From Lactuca virosa (taxonomy: Eukaryota > Streptophyta > Magnoliopsida > Asterales > Asteraceae), in NCBI GenBank assembly GCA_928212115.1, contig CAKMRJ010005745.1, positions 71,968,704 through 72,032,703 of the forward strand: DNA of 64,000 bases, written 5' to 3'. This document shows, in pieces, positions 36,637-47,778 of the stretch (positions are counted from its first letter, which is position 1; each line of letters starts with the position of its first letter). Below the pieces are notes generated by a model. That model was not told the DNA's origin. It saw nothing but the letters and a program-made list of their open reading frames with translations, and did no database searches. Position numbers and translations under genes: made by a program.

Positions 36637-39600
36637 CATAGTCACATAGTTCGTGGTACGGTCCGGTACGGGAACAGGGAACGGGAACGAGATTCATGAG
36701 GTTGGGCGTATCGGGTACGAGGGGGGTAGGTTCATTTCGGTACGTGTCCGGTACGGCATACCATTGGTCCCGATACGGTGTACCTGTTTTTAGAACACAT
36801 ATTTAGCAACATATTTCATTTAGAAGTACAATTCCAGCAACATATTTCATTTAGAAGTATAATTCCAGCAATATATTTCATTTAGAAACAAAATTCCAGC
36901 AATATATTTTTATAAACTCAATTCCAGCAACATTTTTCATGAATTTCAAAATACCAAAATACACATATTGTAAAGATTACATGCTGGAAATTAAAACATA
37001 TTACATGCTGGAAATCAAAAGTTCTAAACAGCAACAGTTTTGTAATAACTCAAAAACACAAATAGGAAGGGTAAACCAACAAAAACTGAAATGTAACATG
37101 TCAATCAACCCGCTGCTTTTTTCCTTGTCCATTCTCCAAATCTTCTTCATCTAAGCACTCCCAAACCATGTCATCTAATCGTGAACTCGAGCCTTCAATG
37201 TAAGTGCTTTCGGGATTGATGTCCCACTTTTTGTGTGGGCCGGATTTGTATGATTCGTGGAAACGAGATAGGAGTCGAATGTTTGAGTGAATGTAAGCCA
37301 ATTTATCGGCTCTTTTTTCATTCAACCGGTTTCTTTTCACATTATGAATATAAGAATAAGTACTCCAATTCCTTTCTGCGGAAGAGCTACTTATAGGTTG
37401 TGAAAGTACCTTCTTTGCCAACAAGGCCAAATCCGGGGTTTCGGCTCCATAGGTTGACCACCAATCTATTGGATCCATTGTCAAAGCATCCGTTTGTATT
37501 TCTGCCATAGAGTAGATACCTTTCTTCATATGAAATGTTACGAATTGCTATCGTAACAATCGTCCCTCCTCTTCATTTTCAGAAAATCTATTGAAGGATT
37601 CCATGACACCTTGCATAACCTCTTTGTCAAGATTTGGTGGTTTCCTTTGCATACCACCGTGTGCCATTTTTTGAAGATATCGCCTATCATAAAAGCGTGG
37701 GTTTAATGCAAACCCCAAACAATGTAGTGGGATACTCATCTTCTCCCACCTAGTTAAAATTATCTTATCCACTTGTTCATAATAGCTAGCATAAGTACTT
37801 TCTTGCATTATGTCTTTGATTTCCCCCCATCATATTATCCATCCTCTCATAAATCTCACCCATTTTAGGGCCTTCACCATCACAAAACTTTATAAGAAGA
37901 AAGATGGGTTTAGTGATAGCCAAAACGCTTTCAACATCATCGCAAAATGAATCATCTTTAATTGTATCACATACTTTTGCCCCATTAATTCTCGTATTTT
38001 CATCCCCACATTTAACCCAATATCTCCAAGAATTAAGGACTATAGTTGTGGCAAGAGCCTCCCTACACTCCATAATTCTTTTTAAAAGAATATAGTCTGA
38101 AGCAAACCGAGTTGTAGCCACCTTTAATAAATCTAGTTTTGAATTTTCACGAAACATCGACAAGGCATGAGTGTGGTTAATAAAGTATTTCACAATTGCT
38201 TTTCCCCTCCTATATGTATCACTCATCCAATAAAATTCTTGTGCCATATCTTTAAAAATCAAATTTAAACTATGAACACAACAAGGTGACCAAAAGATAT
38301 GTTTGAATACCTTTTCGATCTCGCGTCCGGCGGCTTTGCAATTAGCCGCGTTGTCTGTCACCACTTGTAAGACATTACTTGGACCAACGACTTCAATTGC
38401 TCATTTTAGAAACTTGGAAATCGCCACTCCCGTTTTCTCGACCCCCGAATAATCTTCCGCATACATAAACACCGCACCACGAGCATTGACGGCAACAACA
38501 TTGAGAAGTGGCTTGTGTTTGACATTAGACCATCCATCCGAAATAATCGAAACACCTTGAGTGTACCAAGTATCTTTCACCGGTATTAGTTCTTTATCAA
38601 TATCTCTCACACACTCATCTAGCAAGACGGTTCTTGCTTTTTCACTAAATGGAGGTTTATATCCATCCGGTGACTTCTTGATGGCTTGTATCATTTCAAT
38701 GAATTAAGGATTCCGCAAGACATTGAATGGGATACCATTAGCACACAAGCCTCTCATGATTTTGATGTCCACCATATTCCGCTCCATGACACCAAAAGCT
38801 TTCTCAAGTCGTTTTTTTGATGCTGAATTTTTTGAAAGGATTGAATTTTTTAAAGTTCTTGACACACCTCCGCTCTCGGCTTCTTTCACCTTGCTCGAAA
38901 TTCGTTGTAGCTTGGACGGATCTTTAATCATAGCTGGACTTCTAATTTCTGTCGTCTTCCCAACTTGAGCACCAAAGAAATGTGTATGAATCCTAGTGTA
39001 TGAGCTTGTATATTTCACTTTGCAATGGTTACAAATCCATTGCTTTGATCCACCAGCATTCTTATTAGTACCCGAACCAACCATAGTCACTTCTTCTAAA
39101 AGAGGTTTGCCAACTTCTTTATCACTTTTTTTGCTTCCTGATGCGCCTACTGTTATGTCCTCATTCTCACCAATGTCAACAAAATTTTCATGTGTTTCTG
39201 TTTCACTATCTGATACATGAATACTAGCCTTGGCATTGCCAAAAACCATTCTCAATAACTAATGGAATAACAGTAGAAGAGAAGAAGAGAAGAAAAGCAG
39301 AAATCGGCAAGTGTATTAATGGAAGTCGATGTTACAGTGGAATGCAAGAATCATCTAATTGAATAAGATGAAGTTTATGGTGACAGGGGCCTGATTTAAT
39401 AAGCAAATCGTACCTGGTATCGAGGAATCAAACCAATTGTCGAAGCGTTTTTTTCTGAATCGTTACTTTTTGGAATCGACATCACCATTCCCGCCCAATC
39501 GGTGATCCAATCACTGTTTTTTTGCAATCGCCGACCCAATCGACGAATTGCTGCAATCCAATTCGACAGAAACGCGTTCCCGTCATCGTACTGGTTGATT

Positions 39601-39727
39601 GCTCGGATCGCCAAGGAGTCGTACCAGAGAGCGTTTCGCATGGCGTTGGGATCGACTCTATACCCCGTTTGGGTACGAAACGTTCAAAACGTGGTACGTG
39701 ACCACATGAGCGACTCCTGTGACTATG
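36637..39727 (-). mobile_element. hAT transposon, 3.1 kb
   Basis: The terminal inverted repeat CATAGTCACA is present at both ends. The 8-bp duplication GTCGAAAC flanks it (36629-36636 and 39728-39735). Subterminal GTGGTACG-like motifs lie inside each end. It holds a disabled transposase. Confidence 0.93.
37101..39249 (-). pseudogene. hAT transposase, disabled
   Basis: ATG at 39247-39249. Domains in order are an acidic N-terminus, a BED-type zinc finger (WICNHCKVKY...HTHF, about 39010), a DUF659 core (ISDGWSNVKHKPLLNVV, about 38530), an RNase-H-like block (VVTDNAANCKAAG, about 38340, and CCVHSLNLIFKD), and the C-terminal hAT dimerisation domain (DPIDWWSTYGAETPDLALLA and SSSSAERNWS, about 37370-37480). 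Stops occur at about 38705 (probably CAA to TAA), 38401 and 37548. One extra G in a G run (about 37824-37829) shifts the frame. The lesions are few, so the element was probably active fairly recently. Confidence 0.9.
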
Positions 39728-40336
39728 GTCGAAACCAAAAGCCAGAGTTTCGTTTTTGAGTCCTATACATTTCATTAGTTTTGACCAAAGTCCAGAAATG
39801 CCTCTAACTAGGGTGAAATCGACCATTTACCCAGACTGGTCCGTAATGAGCTGTTTTGCGATGAAGTTTTGTAAAAATCGTCAAACATTGTAGAAAAACC
39901 ATACAGAGGTGTGCGAATACTACTTTTAAAGCTAATGACCTGTACTTAATTCATATAAAACACTTTTGAAAAATAAGGCGTTTAAGGGGGGTAAAACAGG
40001 TCCCGAACAATACTATAATTTCTATGTATAAATCTGAAAAAAATAACACTCAAGCCATTATACTTTTGAGATATCAAAGTACCATAACTTAACTCTTTTT
40101 GGTCATTATTAAGGAGTTGAAGGTTAACCTGGTGTGAAGGGGTGTTTGTATTATTTGAAGGGTGTTTGACTACTTGAGGTGAGTTCCTCACTTCATAACC
40201 TTAGAGTATTATATGCCTACTGTTAGGTCGGGTGAGACTAGGAACTATATGGTTGATAGTTAAAGTAATACTTGCTGCATTATTTATGTTTGATGTACTT
40301 ATTTGTTATGTGGAATGTATATGCATGATATGTTTG

Positions 40337-40479
40337 GGCTCGACGGCTGAATACTGAGTCGATATGTTGGGGCTCGACGGCTGAATACCGAGCCGACTGA
40401 CCGAAGGTCATTGTGCCAAGTCAGGGGGACCGAAGGCGGAAACGCCAAGTCTGTGGACTCGACGGCTGAATACCGAGTC
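40337..40479. repeat. Three hairpin units with a constant loop in the solo LTR
   Basis: Units at 40337-40360, 40371-40394 and 40456-40479 share the centre ACGGCTGAATAC. The second has arms GGCTCG and CGAGCC; the third has GACTCG and CGAGTC. The changes compensate and keep pairing. Confidence 0.8.
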
Positions 40480-41737
40480 TTTATTTGGGTGTTGTTTGGG
40501 ATTTGTTCCCAAATAGACACGAGATATATGATATTAATGTTTATATGTTATATATGGATGTTTGCATATTTTGTTGGTGGCATGATAAGTAGGAGTAGGG
40601 TGTAATATTTCTAATTTTATGTTGTGTTGGAAGTCACTAAGCTTTGTGCTTACCCTTTTATTCTATAAATGATTATTACAGGTACATCAGGTACCAACAA
40701 GGGTAAGGGTTCGACTTAACTGTACACTGACGCGGTTAAAGATTGGGTCCTTGTCATAAATGTTATTACGGATTTTAAGGCTTTTATTATTCTATTATAA
40801 CCAAGTTACAAACAAATGGGTTTATCTAAGGTATGTTTGGAATTACTAAATTGGGGATTTGAATTTTATAAATTGGTTAAGTTATAATATGGATGGATGT
40901 TTTTTTTTTACAAAATAAATGTTTCTAAAAGTTTAAATTTATTGGAAAATTTTGGGATATTATAATTGGTGTTTTGGACAAAGTGAAATTTTATTTGATG
41001 ATAAACTATGGTTTTATTAAGAGTTTATGTAATTTCTTTTACTGTTTAATGCAATTTCATAATGTTGATTTTGTTATTAATTTGCTTTGGAAAAAGTCTA
41101 GTCATTTTTGTATTTATTTTAATTAATTCTGTCACATTTTTGTAGTTGAATTGTTATGGATGTTGCTATGTCACATTTTTTCTGCAACAGAAGTAGGTTG
41201 TGGTAAATTTACTACAACATATTTGATACATCCTAGTAAATTCACTATGGAATGCTTGCTACAATATTACCCATAGTTGATTTGCTATGAAAATTAGCTA
41301 CGGGGCTAGTTTGTAGTTAATTTGCAACAAAATTAGGTCATAGTAAATTTACTACGGAGTACTAGCTACGCCATTACCCATAGTGGATTTGCTACAGAAA
41401 CTAGCTACAAATTTAGTTTTTAGTTAATTTGCGACAGATTTACTACGGATCGGAGCGTAGTTAATTCACTACGGACATGCTACGGAAATAAACTTATAGT
41501 TAACTTGCTACGTTGTTGCTACGGATGTAGTCCATAGCAAGTTTTCTACGAAATAAGTCTGTTGTAAATTTCGTTGCGAAGGTGCTACGGATTCCGTAAC
41601 GAACCTTTACTAACGAAGAATTTGCCTACAGAATGGATTCGTAGCAAATTCCGTCGCTAATTGATTTTAACCACGAAATATCATGTTTTAGCTACGGAAT
41701 TTTTCCGTTGTTTTTTCGACTTTTTCTTGTAGTGATC

Positions 41738-42471
41738 TAATGGCAAGGGATCCCAGTTCATGGTGCAGGGCCTTTTATGGTGGAGGATTGGCATGTGAGA
41801 CAGTAGAAAATGGAATGGCTGAATGTTTTAATGCAATTATCATGGATGCTAGAAAAAAGCCCCTACTGGCCATGCTTGAGGAAATACGACTATACATGAT
41901 GGAACGATTCTATAATCTGAAGGAAGAAGGACATAAATGGGGTATTGAAATATGTCCAACAACAATTAAGAAGATGGAAGCATTTGGTGAAAGTTTAAAG
42001 TAAGTTATCCTAAAATTTAATTCACTAATGTTATCTTTCATATGCTGATGTACTCTTAATTACAGGACCTCGTATGTTCATCCTAGTGGTGTAACTGCTT
42101 TTGAAGTGAGGAATGATTTTTACTATTATGGTGTTGATTTACAAGAGTATTCTTGTACTTGTAATTTATGGGTTGTATCAGGGATACCTTGTGTACATGC
42201 CCAAGCTGCCATTATGTATACACAACAAGATCCCGTGAGCTACATTAGTAGTTGGTTTAGTAAAGAGAAATATATGTTAACATATGGTTGTAACATACTA
42301 CCAGTCAATGGTAGCAATATGTGGGTGGAATCTCCTTATCCAAAGCCCCTCCCACCTATTGAAAGAAGGATGCTAGGAAGGCCAGCCATCAAGAGAAAGA
42401 GGCATGTTTCTGAACATGAGGACAAGTTTTCACAAGTATCATCTAAGGGCATAACTGTCCAATGTACAAAC
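41738..42471 (+). pseudogene. MuDR-type transposase, middle part with SWIM finger
   Basis: This continues the transposase after the CACTA insertion in the same frame (codon CTA spans the junction). NGMAECFNAIIMDARKKPLL carries the catalytic Glu region (about 41812-41870). A GT-AG intron (42000-42065) follows. The SWIM zinc finger CTCNLWVVSGIPCVHA (about 42157-42205) is intact. A basic tail precedes a CCHC knuckle that is cut after CTN at 42471 by the copia-like element. No stop codon occurs in these exons. Confidence 0.88.
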
Positions 42472-43248
42472 TGTTGGATTAGTGTCTAAGTCCATAACTA
42501 TAATTGGTATGTACTTGACCCGATTGGCATGGTCCATTTAGGTTGCATGGCATCGGAACAATTTGGATAGACTTTTGTGAGAAAAAGGATATTTATGATT
42601 TGTTAATATATTATAAGTTCTAATATATTAATATGAAATCATATTATTTAATTAGTATTGATCAAGAATTAATTTGGAATTAATTTTGTGATCAAAAGGA
42701 GACTAATTAAATATATGGGGATTGATTGTGTAAATCATTCATTCTTATATATGTGGGCTTATGATCCATAGTTCTTCATGTTGGGCTAAACCCATGGAGT
42801 AACCCATGGATACTCCATGGAGGTTTTAACCCATGGAGCATGAAGAATATGGAAAGACATGAGTTACATGGTGTAGCCCTAATAGCCACAATATATAAGG
42901 ACCCCATGGCTCAAGAAATTGTCACTAAGGTCTGTACACATGAGGGCTAGCCGATTTGAGCATAAGAACTTCTCTCTCAAGTTATTCCAAGTTGTTGGTG
43001 GTGTTGTATGAACCATTTGAGGTGTCACACTTGAGGCACTAGGCTCTTAAGCTCCATGGAATCAAGCTACAACATCAAGAGGTATGTCATTCTACTAGAT
43101 TCTTGTAGTATAGTTGCTTCATATTATGCTAGTTAGGATGAAACCTTGGAATATTGAATATTTGCATGTATAATAGAGAAAACATAGATCCAAGGTTTAT
43201 AGGGTTGCATGTACACCATAGGAGTGTTAGAATGCTCAAAACCCTTCA
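42472..43248 (+). repeat. 5' LTR of the copia-like element
   Basis: 777 bp, beginning TGTTGGATTAGTG and ending AACCCTTCA. It carries about 20 bp (near 42915) absent from the other LTR. Confidence 0.93.
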
Positions 43249-43249
43249 G

Positions 43250-43262
43250 TGGTATCAGAGCC
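43250..43262 (+). promoter_or_regulatory. Primer-binding site, tRNA-Met type
   Basis: TGGTATCAGAGCC one base after the LTR. Confidence 0.92.
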
Positions 43263-43328
43263 TAGGCTTGTTTTTAATTATACTTGATGCAACTTATTTT
43301 TCAAAACCAAGAAACTGTCCAGACTGAA

Positions 43329-43413
43329 AACTCGATGAGTTCTGGCCAAAAACTCGACGAGTTCATGAGTTAAGGAATGAACTCGACGAGTTCCTTATAG
43401 AACTCGACGAGTT
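43329..43413. repeat. Array of four AACTCGACGAGTT palindromes
   Basis: Three perfect copies (43351, 43380, 43401) and one with a single change (43329) lie within 85 bp, about 70 bp after the PBS. Confidence 0.88.
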
Positions 43414-44026
43414 GGTCTTCCCGTTTGCAGATTTTCGTGTTTTAAGGCTGGAATTGGTCTAGAATCATTACCTTAAATTGTTTTGGACTTATAAAACTTG
43501 TTTTGATGTGGTAATGATTATGGTAAACCAATTTCAAGGTTTTTATCAAAATTTCAAGTTTTATGTGTGTTTATGTAATTCTTGAAATTGTTGATATGAT
43601 TGTTCATACACCTATGAGTTTTAATAGATCATAGGAATTATTTGCAAATTGGTTGTTAGTTAATTCTTGATCTAAATGTATTTTAATGGAGTCCATAATT
43701 TGTCCTCAAGTTATGGATTACCAAAAGTCATTTCTTTTAAAGATTCATTAAAATGCATAGGTTACAAAATTGAAGAGTCTTTTTGTTTTATGAACTCCAT
43801 AACTTGTCCTCAAGTTATGGATGTTCAAGAGTCTCTTCATTAAATTTTTAAAACCTTAATTAAACTCATAAGTTATGAAAATCCAAAAGTTTTTGAATAG
43901 TTCAAAACTTGCCCTCAAGTTTTGGAATTTGTAAAGTTTCCCCTTATGAATACTTTAATTCCAAGTTAAACCCTTAGAATTTTAAAAGTTAAAATTCAAC
44001 TCTTATACTTTATAGTATTATAAGTT

Positions 44027-44029
<3 letters not shown>

Positions 44030-44065
<36 letters not shown>
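44030..44065. repeat. (AT)n microsatellite
   Basis: An AT tract in the leader of the copia-like element. Confidence 0.93.
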
Positions 44066-44068
<3 letters not shown>

Positions 44069-44699
44069 ATATATTATATATAATATAAGCAAATTCAGTC
44101 TTACCGTTAGTAGGCCTCATTCACGAAGCCGGTCTATAAGGGGGGTATAAGGTTACTGCCTATAAAATGGCAGTTTAATGGGTGTCCACTCTCACCCACC
44201 GTTTCCTTGACTGGTGGAGGGTCGTTAGCCGAACGGGTAGGACAAGGACTATATTTCTCCCTTCATTATAAGTATAATGATAAATATAAAGTAACTAAAC
44301 CTTTTATAAATTCCCAATCTTAGTTACTTTAGGAAAATGTGAATTTGGTGCTAACCCATGAAATTACACTTTGCACTTTGCTTAAATCGCTAGTGGAGCG
44401 TGTGTGGTTAACCGACACACAAACCTGGATTTAACAAGGTAGGCAAAGGGTAACTTAATGTTTATCTTAGGATCGGTGGAGCGCGTGTGGTTAACCGGCA
44501 CATCAATTAAGTGATAAATACTAAGGGTACCAAATGTATTTGCATGGTTATTCACACCTTGTTTTGTGATCCTCGACATCCCAGGCACAAAACTTGAGAG
44601 GGCACAATCGAGATTGAAACATGCCATTGAAAAGTTCAATGAATCTCAAAAGATTTAGGAGTTTCAAATCCAATTAAAACCTAATAAATTATTTCGTTT

Positions 44700-45032
44700 T
44701 TCATGGTGGAAATTGGTGAATCGTCATTCGCCTACCTTCAAATATTCTATAGTTTGCATTACGACATCCCTCTTCCAAGTTATACAATATTGTGTTGGGT
44801 CCTAGCCTTAATATTTCATATTGGGTGTTATATTAAGGACTTTAAATCGACTAACTTGAATTTCTCCCATTGTAAATGGCTGGTTCAGACAACTATGATC
44901 TTCCCAAATCTCATCGAACAAGCTTTCCTACTGAAGATGATGTTCCCAAATTTCTTCCCAAATTTCTTGAATAGAAATCATACTTCTCTTCCTCCACCTC
45001 CTCCAATTATTCTCCCTAACCCACAAGTTCTT
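44700..45032 (+). pseudogene. Copia-like gag, first part (uncertain)
   Basis: An open frame from 44703 to the Ty3 insertion ends in a Pro-rich stretch and PNPQVL. That phrase and what follows beyond the Ty3 element (54790 onward) fit a copia gag. The earlier part, with FYSLHYDIPLPSY, has a counterpart in the nested relative at 23786-23980 but shows no known domain, so it may be leader DNA rather than protein. Confidence 0.45.
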
Positions 45033-45952
45033 TGTAACGCCCGTGTTTCAGGGCTAAGCATTTTAGATGATGTAATAGTCTAGGTCAACTATTGTAACTC
45101 TTTTTGAAATAATAAAGATGAAATAATTGAGTATTATGTGTATTTTTGTGCTTATTACTTATTTATAAATGTGTAATAAATAAAGAATAAAAATAAGCGT
45201 CAAAATGAAAGTGTGAGATAAGCCCAATATCTTTACATAAAGTTGTAGTGGTCGAAACAAGGATCCCGGGGATATAAACAACACCGAAATCCGAGTTATA
45301 ACGAAGAAGTTACGACCCATTGAAGTTTCACGACGGAACCGGCACGACACCGGGAAGCGCAAATAGTGAATTTACGATAGAGCGACTTTCAGCCTTAACA
45401 ATCTAAACAAAAGTCGTAGAATACGTTAAACCGAGAGCGTCCATGAAAAGAACGCCCAAATCTGACTTCGTATGAAGAAGTTATGATTTTTCGAAGTTTC
45501 GACTTAACAGTGTACAGCCCAAAGTTCGAATATTAGATCGAGCGGTTTTTTAGCCGACATAACCTAAACGAGAATCGAATATCTCGTTATTAGTAGCATA
45601 ACGATAAAAAGACAGACGAAAACGGACGTCGGATGAAGAAGTTATGAATTTTTAACGGACCAATCCTGTCCCGGCCTATTAAAAATATAAATTTAAAATA
45701 AAGTCAAAATTAGCCAACGGAGTCTAAATGAAAGTTGTAGAGTGCGTTCCCGCCTTCGCGTGGATATAAAGAACGTAAAAAACGGAGCTCGGATGAGGAA
45801 GATACGAAATTTTGAAGTTTGGAATCGAAATCACGAAGTCTGATGCGAGATGGATGACGTGGCCTCATCGCAGCCGTCCATCGCTGATTGCAGAGCACTC
45901 TTCGGATCACGCCACGTCGCCTCGCTTCGCCCTACGCCCCGCGTCCAAGGTT

Positions 45953-46067
45953 GGTACGCCCAGCGTACCTTCGGTCCTTATCCTCTTCCGGTGTGCGAGA
46001 CAGCTGGACGCAGCTGGACCTTATCCGAAGCTACGCCCAGCGTAGCTGTGCTGAACGGCCAGCGTTC
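45953..46067. promoter_or_regulatory. Three hairpins upstream of the LTR TATA box
   Basis: GGTACGC-CCA-GCGTACC (45953), GCTACGC-CCA-GCGTAGC (46030) and GAACG-GCCAG-CGTTC (46053) share a CCA loop with different, still paired stems. They recur in the other LTR. Confidence 0.8.
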
Positions 46068-46083
46068 GTCCGAGCTGCTGGCC

Positions 46084-46093
46084 CTATAAAAGG
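46084..46093 (+). promoter_or_regulatory. TATA box of the 5' LTR promoter
   Basis: CTATAAAAGG, the canonical plant TATA form. A pyrimidine-rich ACTTCTCTCTTTAAAC segment about 40 bp downstream is a likely transcript start region. Confidence 0.75.
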
Positions 46094-47435
46094 ATGCTAA
46101 TTCTTCCGAAAATTTCACACCAAATCACTTCTCTCTTTAAACTACTTTCTCTCTCTAAGGGTTTTAACCCCCCTAAACCCTAGGAAAAACCCCTAGCACC
46201 CAAAGGAAGCCCCGAGGCTCCCGGAGTCCCGAGAAAAAGGGTCTTTCGGTTCGGAAACGTTGCTCCAAGCGAAGCCCGGTTTTCTTTAAAATCCGCTGTA
46301 AGTGAGCTACGCCTATGAAATTTTTAATATAACTTTTAAATAATTATAGTAATGTTATTAGGTCCTTAAAATAATTATTTGGACTATTATTATGAGTTAT
46401 ATTGAGTGTTATTTAACGCTTATATAATAGTAATAATAGCTAGACTATTAATTAGTCGCGGTTTACGTTAAAACTAAACCCTAGTAGTATTGATACTAGG
46501 TTTTGTCGAGGGAAAATTATTTTGAGATAACGAAGCGTTGTTCAAGTGCAGAGTCACCACCTTTCAGGTGAGTGCATAGTTACTTTCAGCTTACACATAG
46601 ATATGAAGTATTTTATATATATTACGTGCTGTGTGTGCATATTATCTGTATACTTGCTATCTATGTTGTATGAACGATTTTATACATGTTTTAAATGATT
46701 TAAACTGTATATGTATTTTATATCTACAAAATGTGTTGGGTAAAACATGGGTAGATGTAATAGTTGCTGTGTGACAAAATAAAATAATGAGAGGCCTCGT
46801 TATAGATGTTATTGATGATCCAGTCATCTAGCGGAGTATAGATGACGACCATAGACTATTCTAGATAGTCCAGTGGAACGCTAGCTGGCTCGCAACCTGT
46901 CGGTGTTTATTTGAACTGTGTGTTTACCAGCAGTACTCCATCCCCTACATGGTTGCCTTATTTGACATGAATTGCTGAGGAATCCCCGAAGCATGTGTTG
47001 TCACCCCGAAGAAAGTCCTTAGACTAGGTCCCTTGTGTTAGATGTTGTAGGGACGTAAAGTGAGGATAACGGGAACGGGTAATCGGGTTTGTTTGGTTTG
47101 ATAAAGTTAATAAACTTATTTATTGTGGGTTGAAAACCCTATGTGCTCACCAGGCTTCCAAGCCTGACCCACTCAGTTTCTTGTATTACAGGTAGTGGCG
47201 CATGAGCATGGATGTTTGGATGAGAGATAAGGGATTATAGGCCTGTAAATACGAAATAATGTAGTAAGGCTTATGTTGTACTGTTTATGCTTTGGATGAG
47301 CATGGATGTTTGGATGAGAGATAAGGGATTATAGGCCTGTAAATCCGCAACACTTTTATTTAAAATGATACTCTGATTTTCAAACAAGCATAAACAAAAT
47401 CGGTCTTTTCTGGCCGTGAAAATGGGGATGTCACA

Positions 47436-47778
47436 GTTAGTATCAGAGCATTAGTTTAAGCGAACTAGGAATTTGTAGGATTTCTAGACTTAAACTTAGA
47501 ATGCTAAGCGATGATTGTGAGGTGTGAGCACTAGCTTATTTTAGGAAATTATGCCTAAAATGCTTTTATGTGCTAAATGCTTTGTGCCTGATATGCTGTT
47601 AATTGTTCGGATCTATGGTCTGTTGCCGACCGGATCCGGAAACCTTATGTGTTTAGGATTCTAAATGTACGACTACGATATTAGAACTAACATGTAAACG
47701 TTTCGGAGTGATAAGGACGGTTTAAACGACTATCCTAAATAAAGATCTAAATTCACCTTATTCGGTGTATAGATCAAA
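47436..47778 (+). other. PBS and leader of the Ty3 element
   Basis: AGTATCAGAGC near 47440 is a tRNA-Met primer site with a changed first part. No gene lies between it and the gag ATG. Confidence 0.7.

Larger units (their letters stand above)
35803..40964. mobile_element. Solo LTR, about 2.1 kb, split by an hAT element
   Basis: Begins TGTAACGCCCCGG and ends GGGATATTATA (a mutated TTACA end). The 5-bp duplication ATTGG lies on both sides (35798-35802 and 40965-40969). No internal retroelement region is present, so unequal recombination removed it. Parts near 39840-39980 resemble the LTR at 18590-18740, which suggests a distant relative. Confidence 0.82.
34122..41734. mobile_element. CACTA transposon, non-autonomous, 7.6 kb
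   Basis: The ends are CACTACAAGAAAAAGTTGAAA and its near-perfect inverse, flanked by the 3-bp duplication ATC (34119-34121 and 41735-41737). Short inverted and direct motifs such as TTGCTACGGAATT and CGTAGCTATTT crowd 34135-34700 and 41160-41690, the subterminal repeats to which CACTA transposases bind. No CACTA transposase is present. The interior contains a solo LTR with an hAT element in it. Confidence 0.93.
45033..47435 (+). repeat. 5' LTR of the Ty3 element
   Basis: Starts TGTAACGCCC and ends GGGGATGTCACA. Near 47290-47345 a copy of about 45 bp from 47204-47248 replaces roughly 100 bp present in the other LTR. Confidence 0.95.

Noticed and set aside
45812..46100. Overlapping plus-strand open frames in the Ty3 LTR, repeated at 53112-53496
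   Set aside because: They lie upstream of and across the TATA box in U3, appear in all frames, and reflect higher GC content only.
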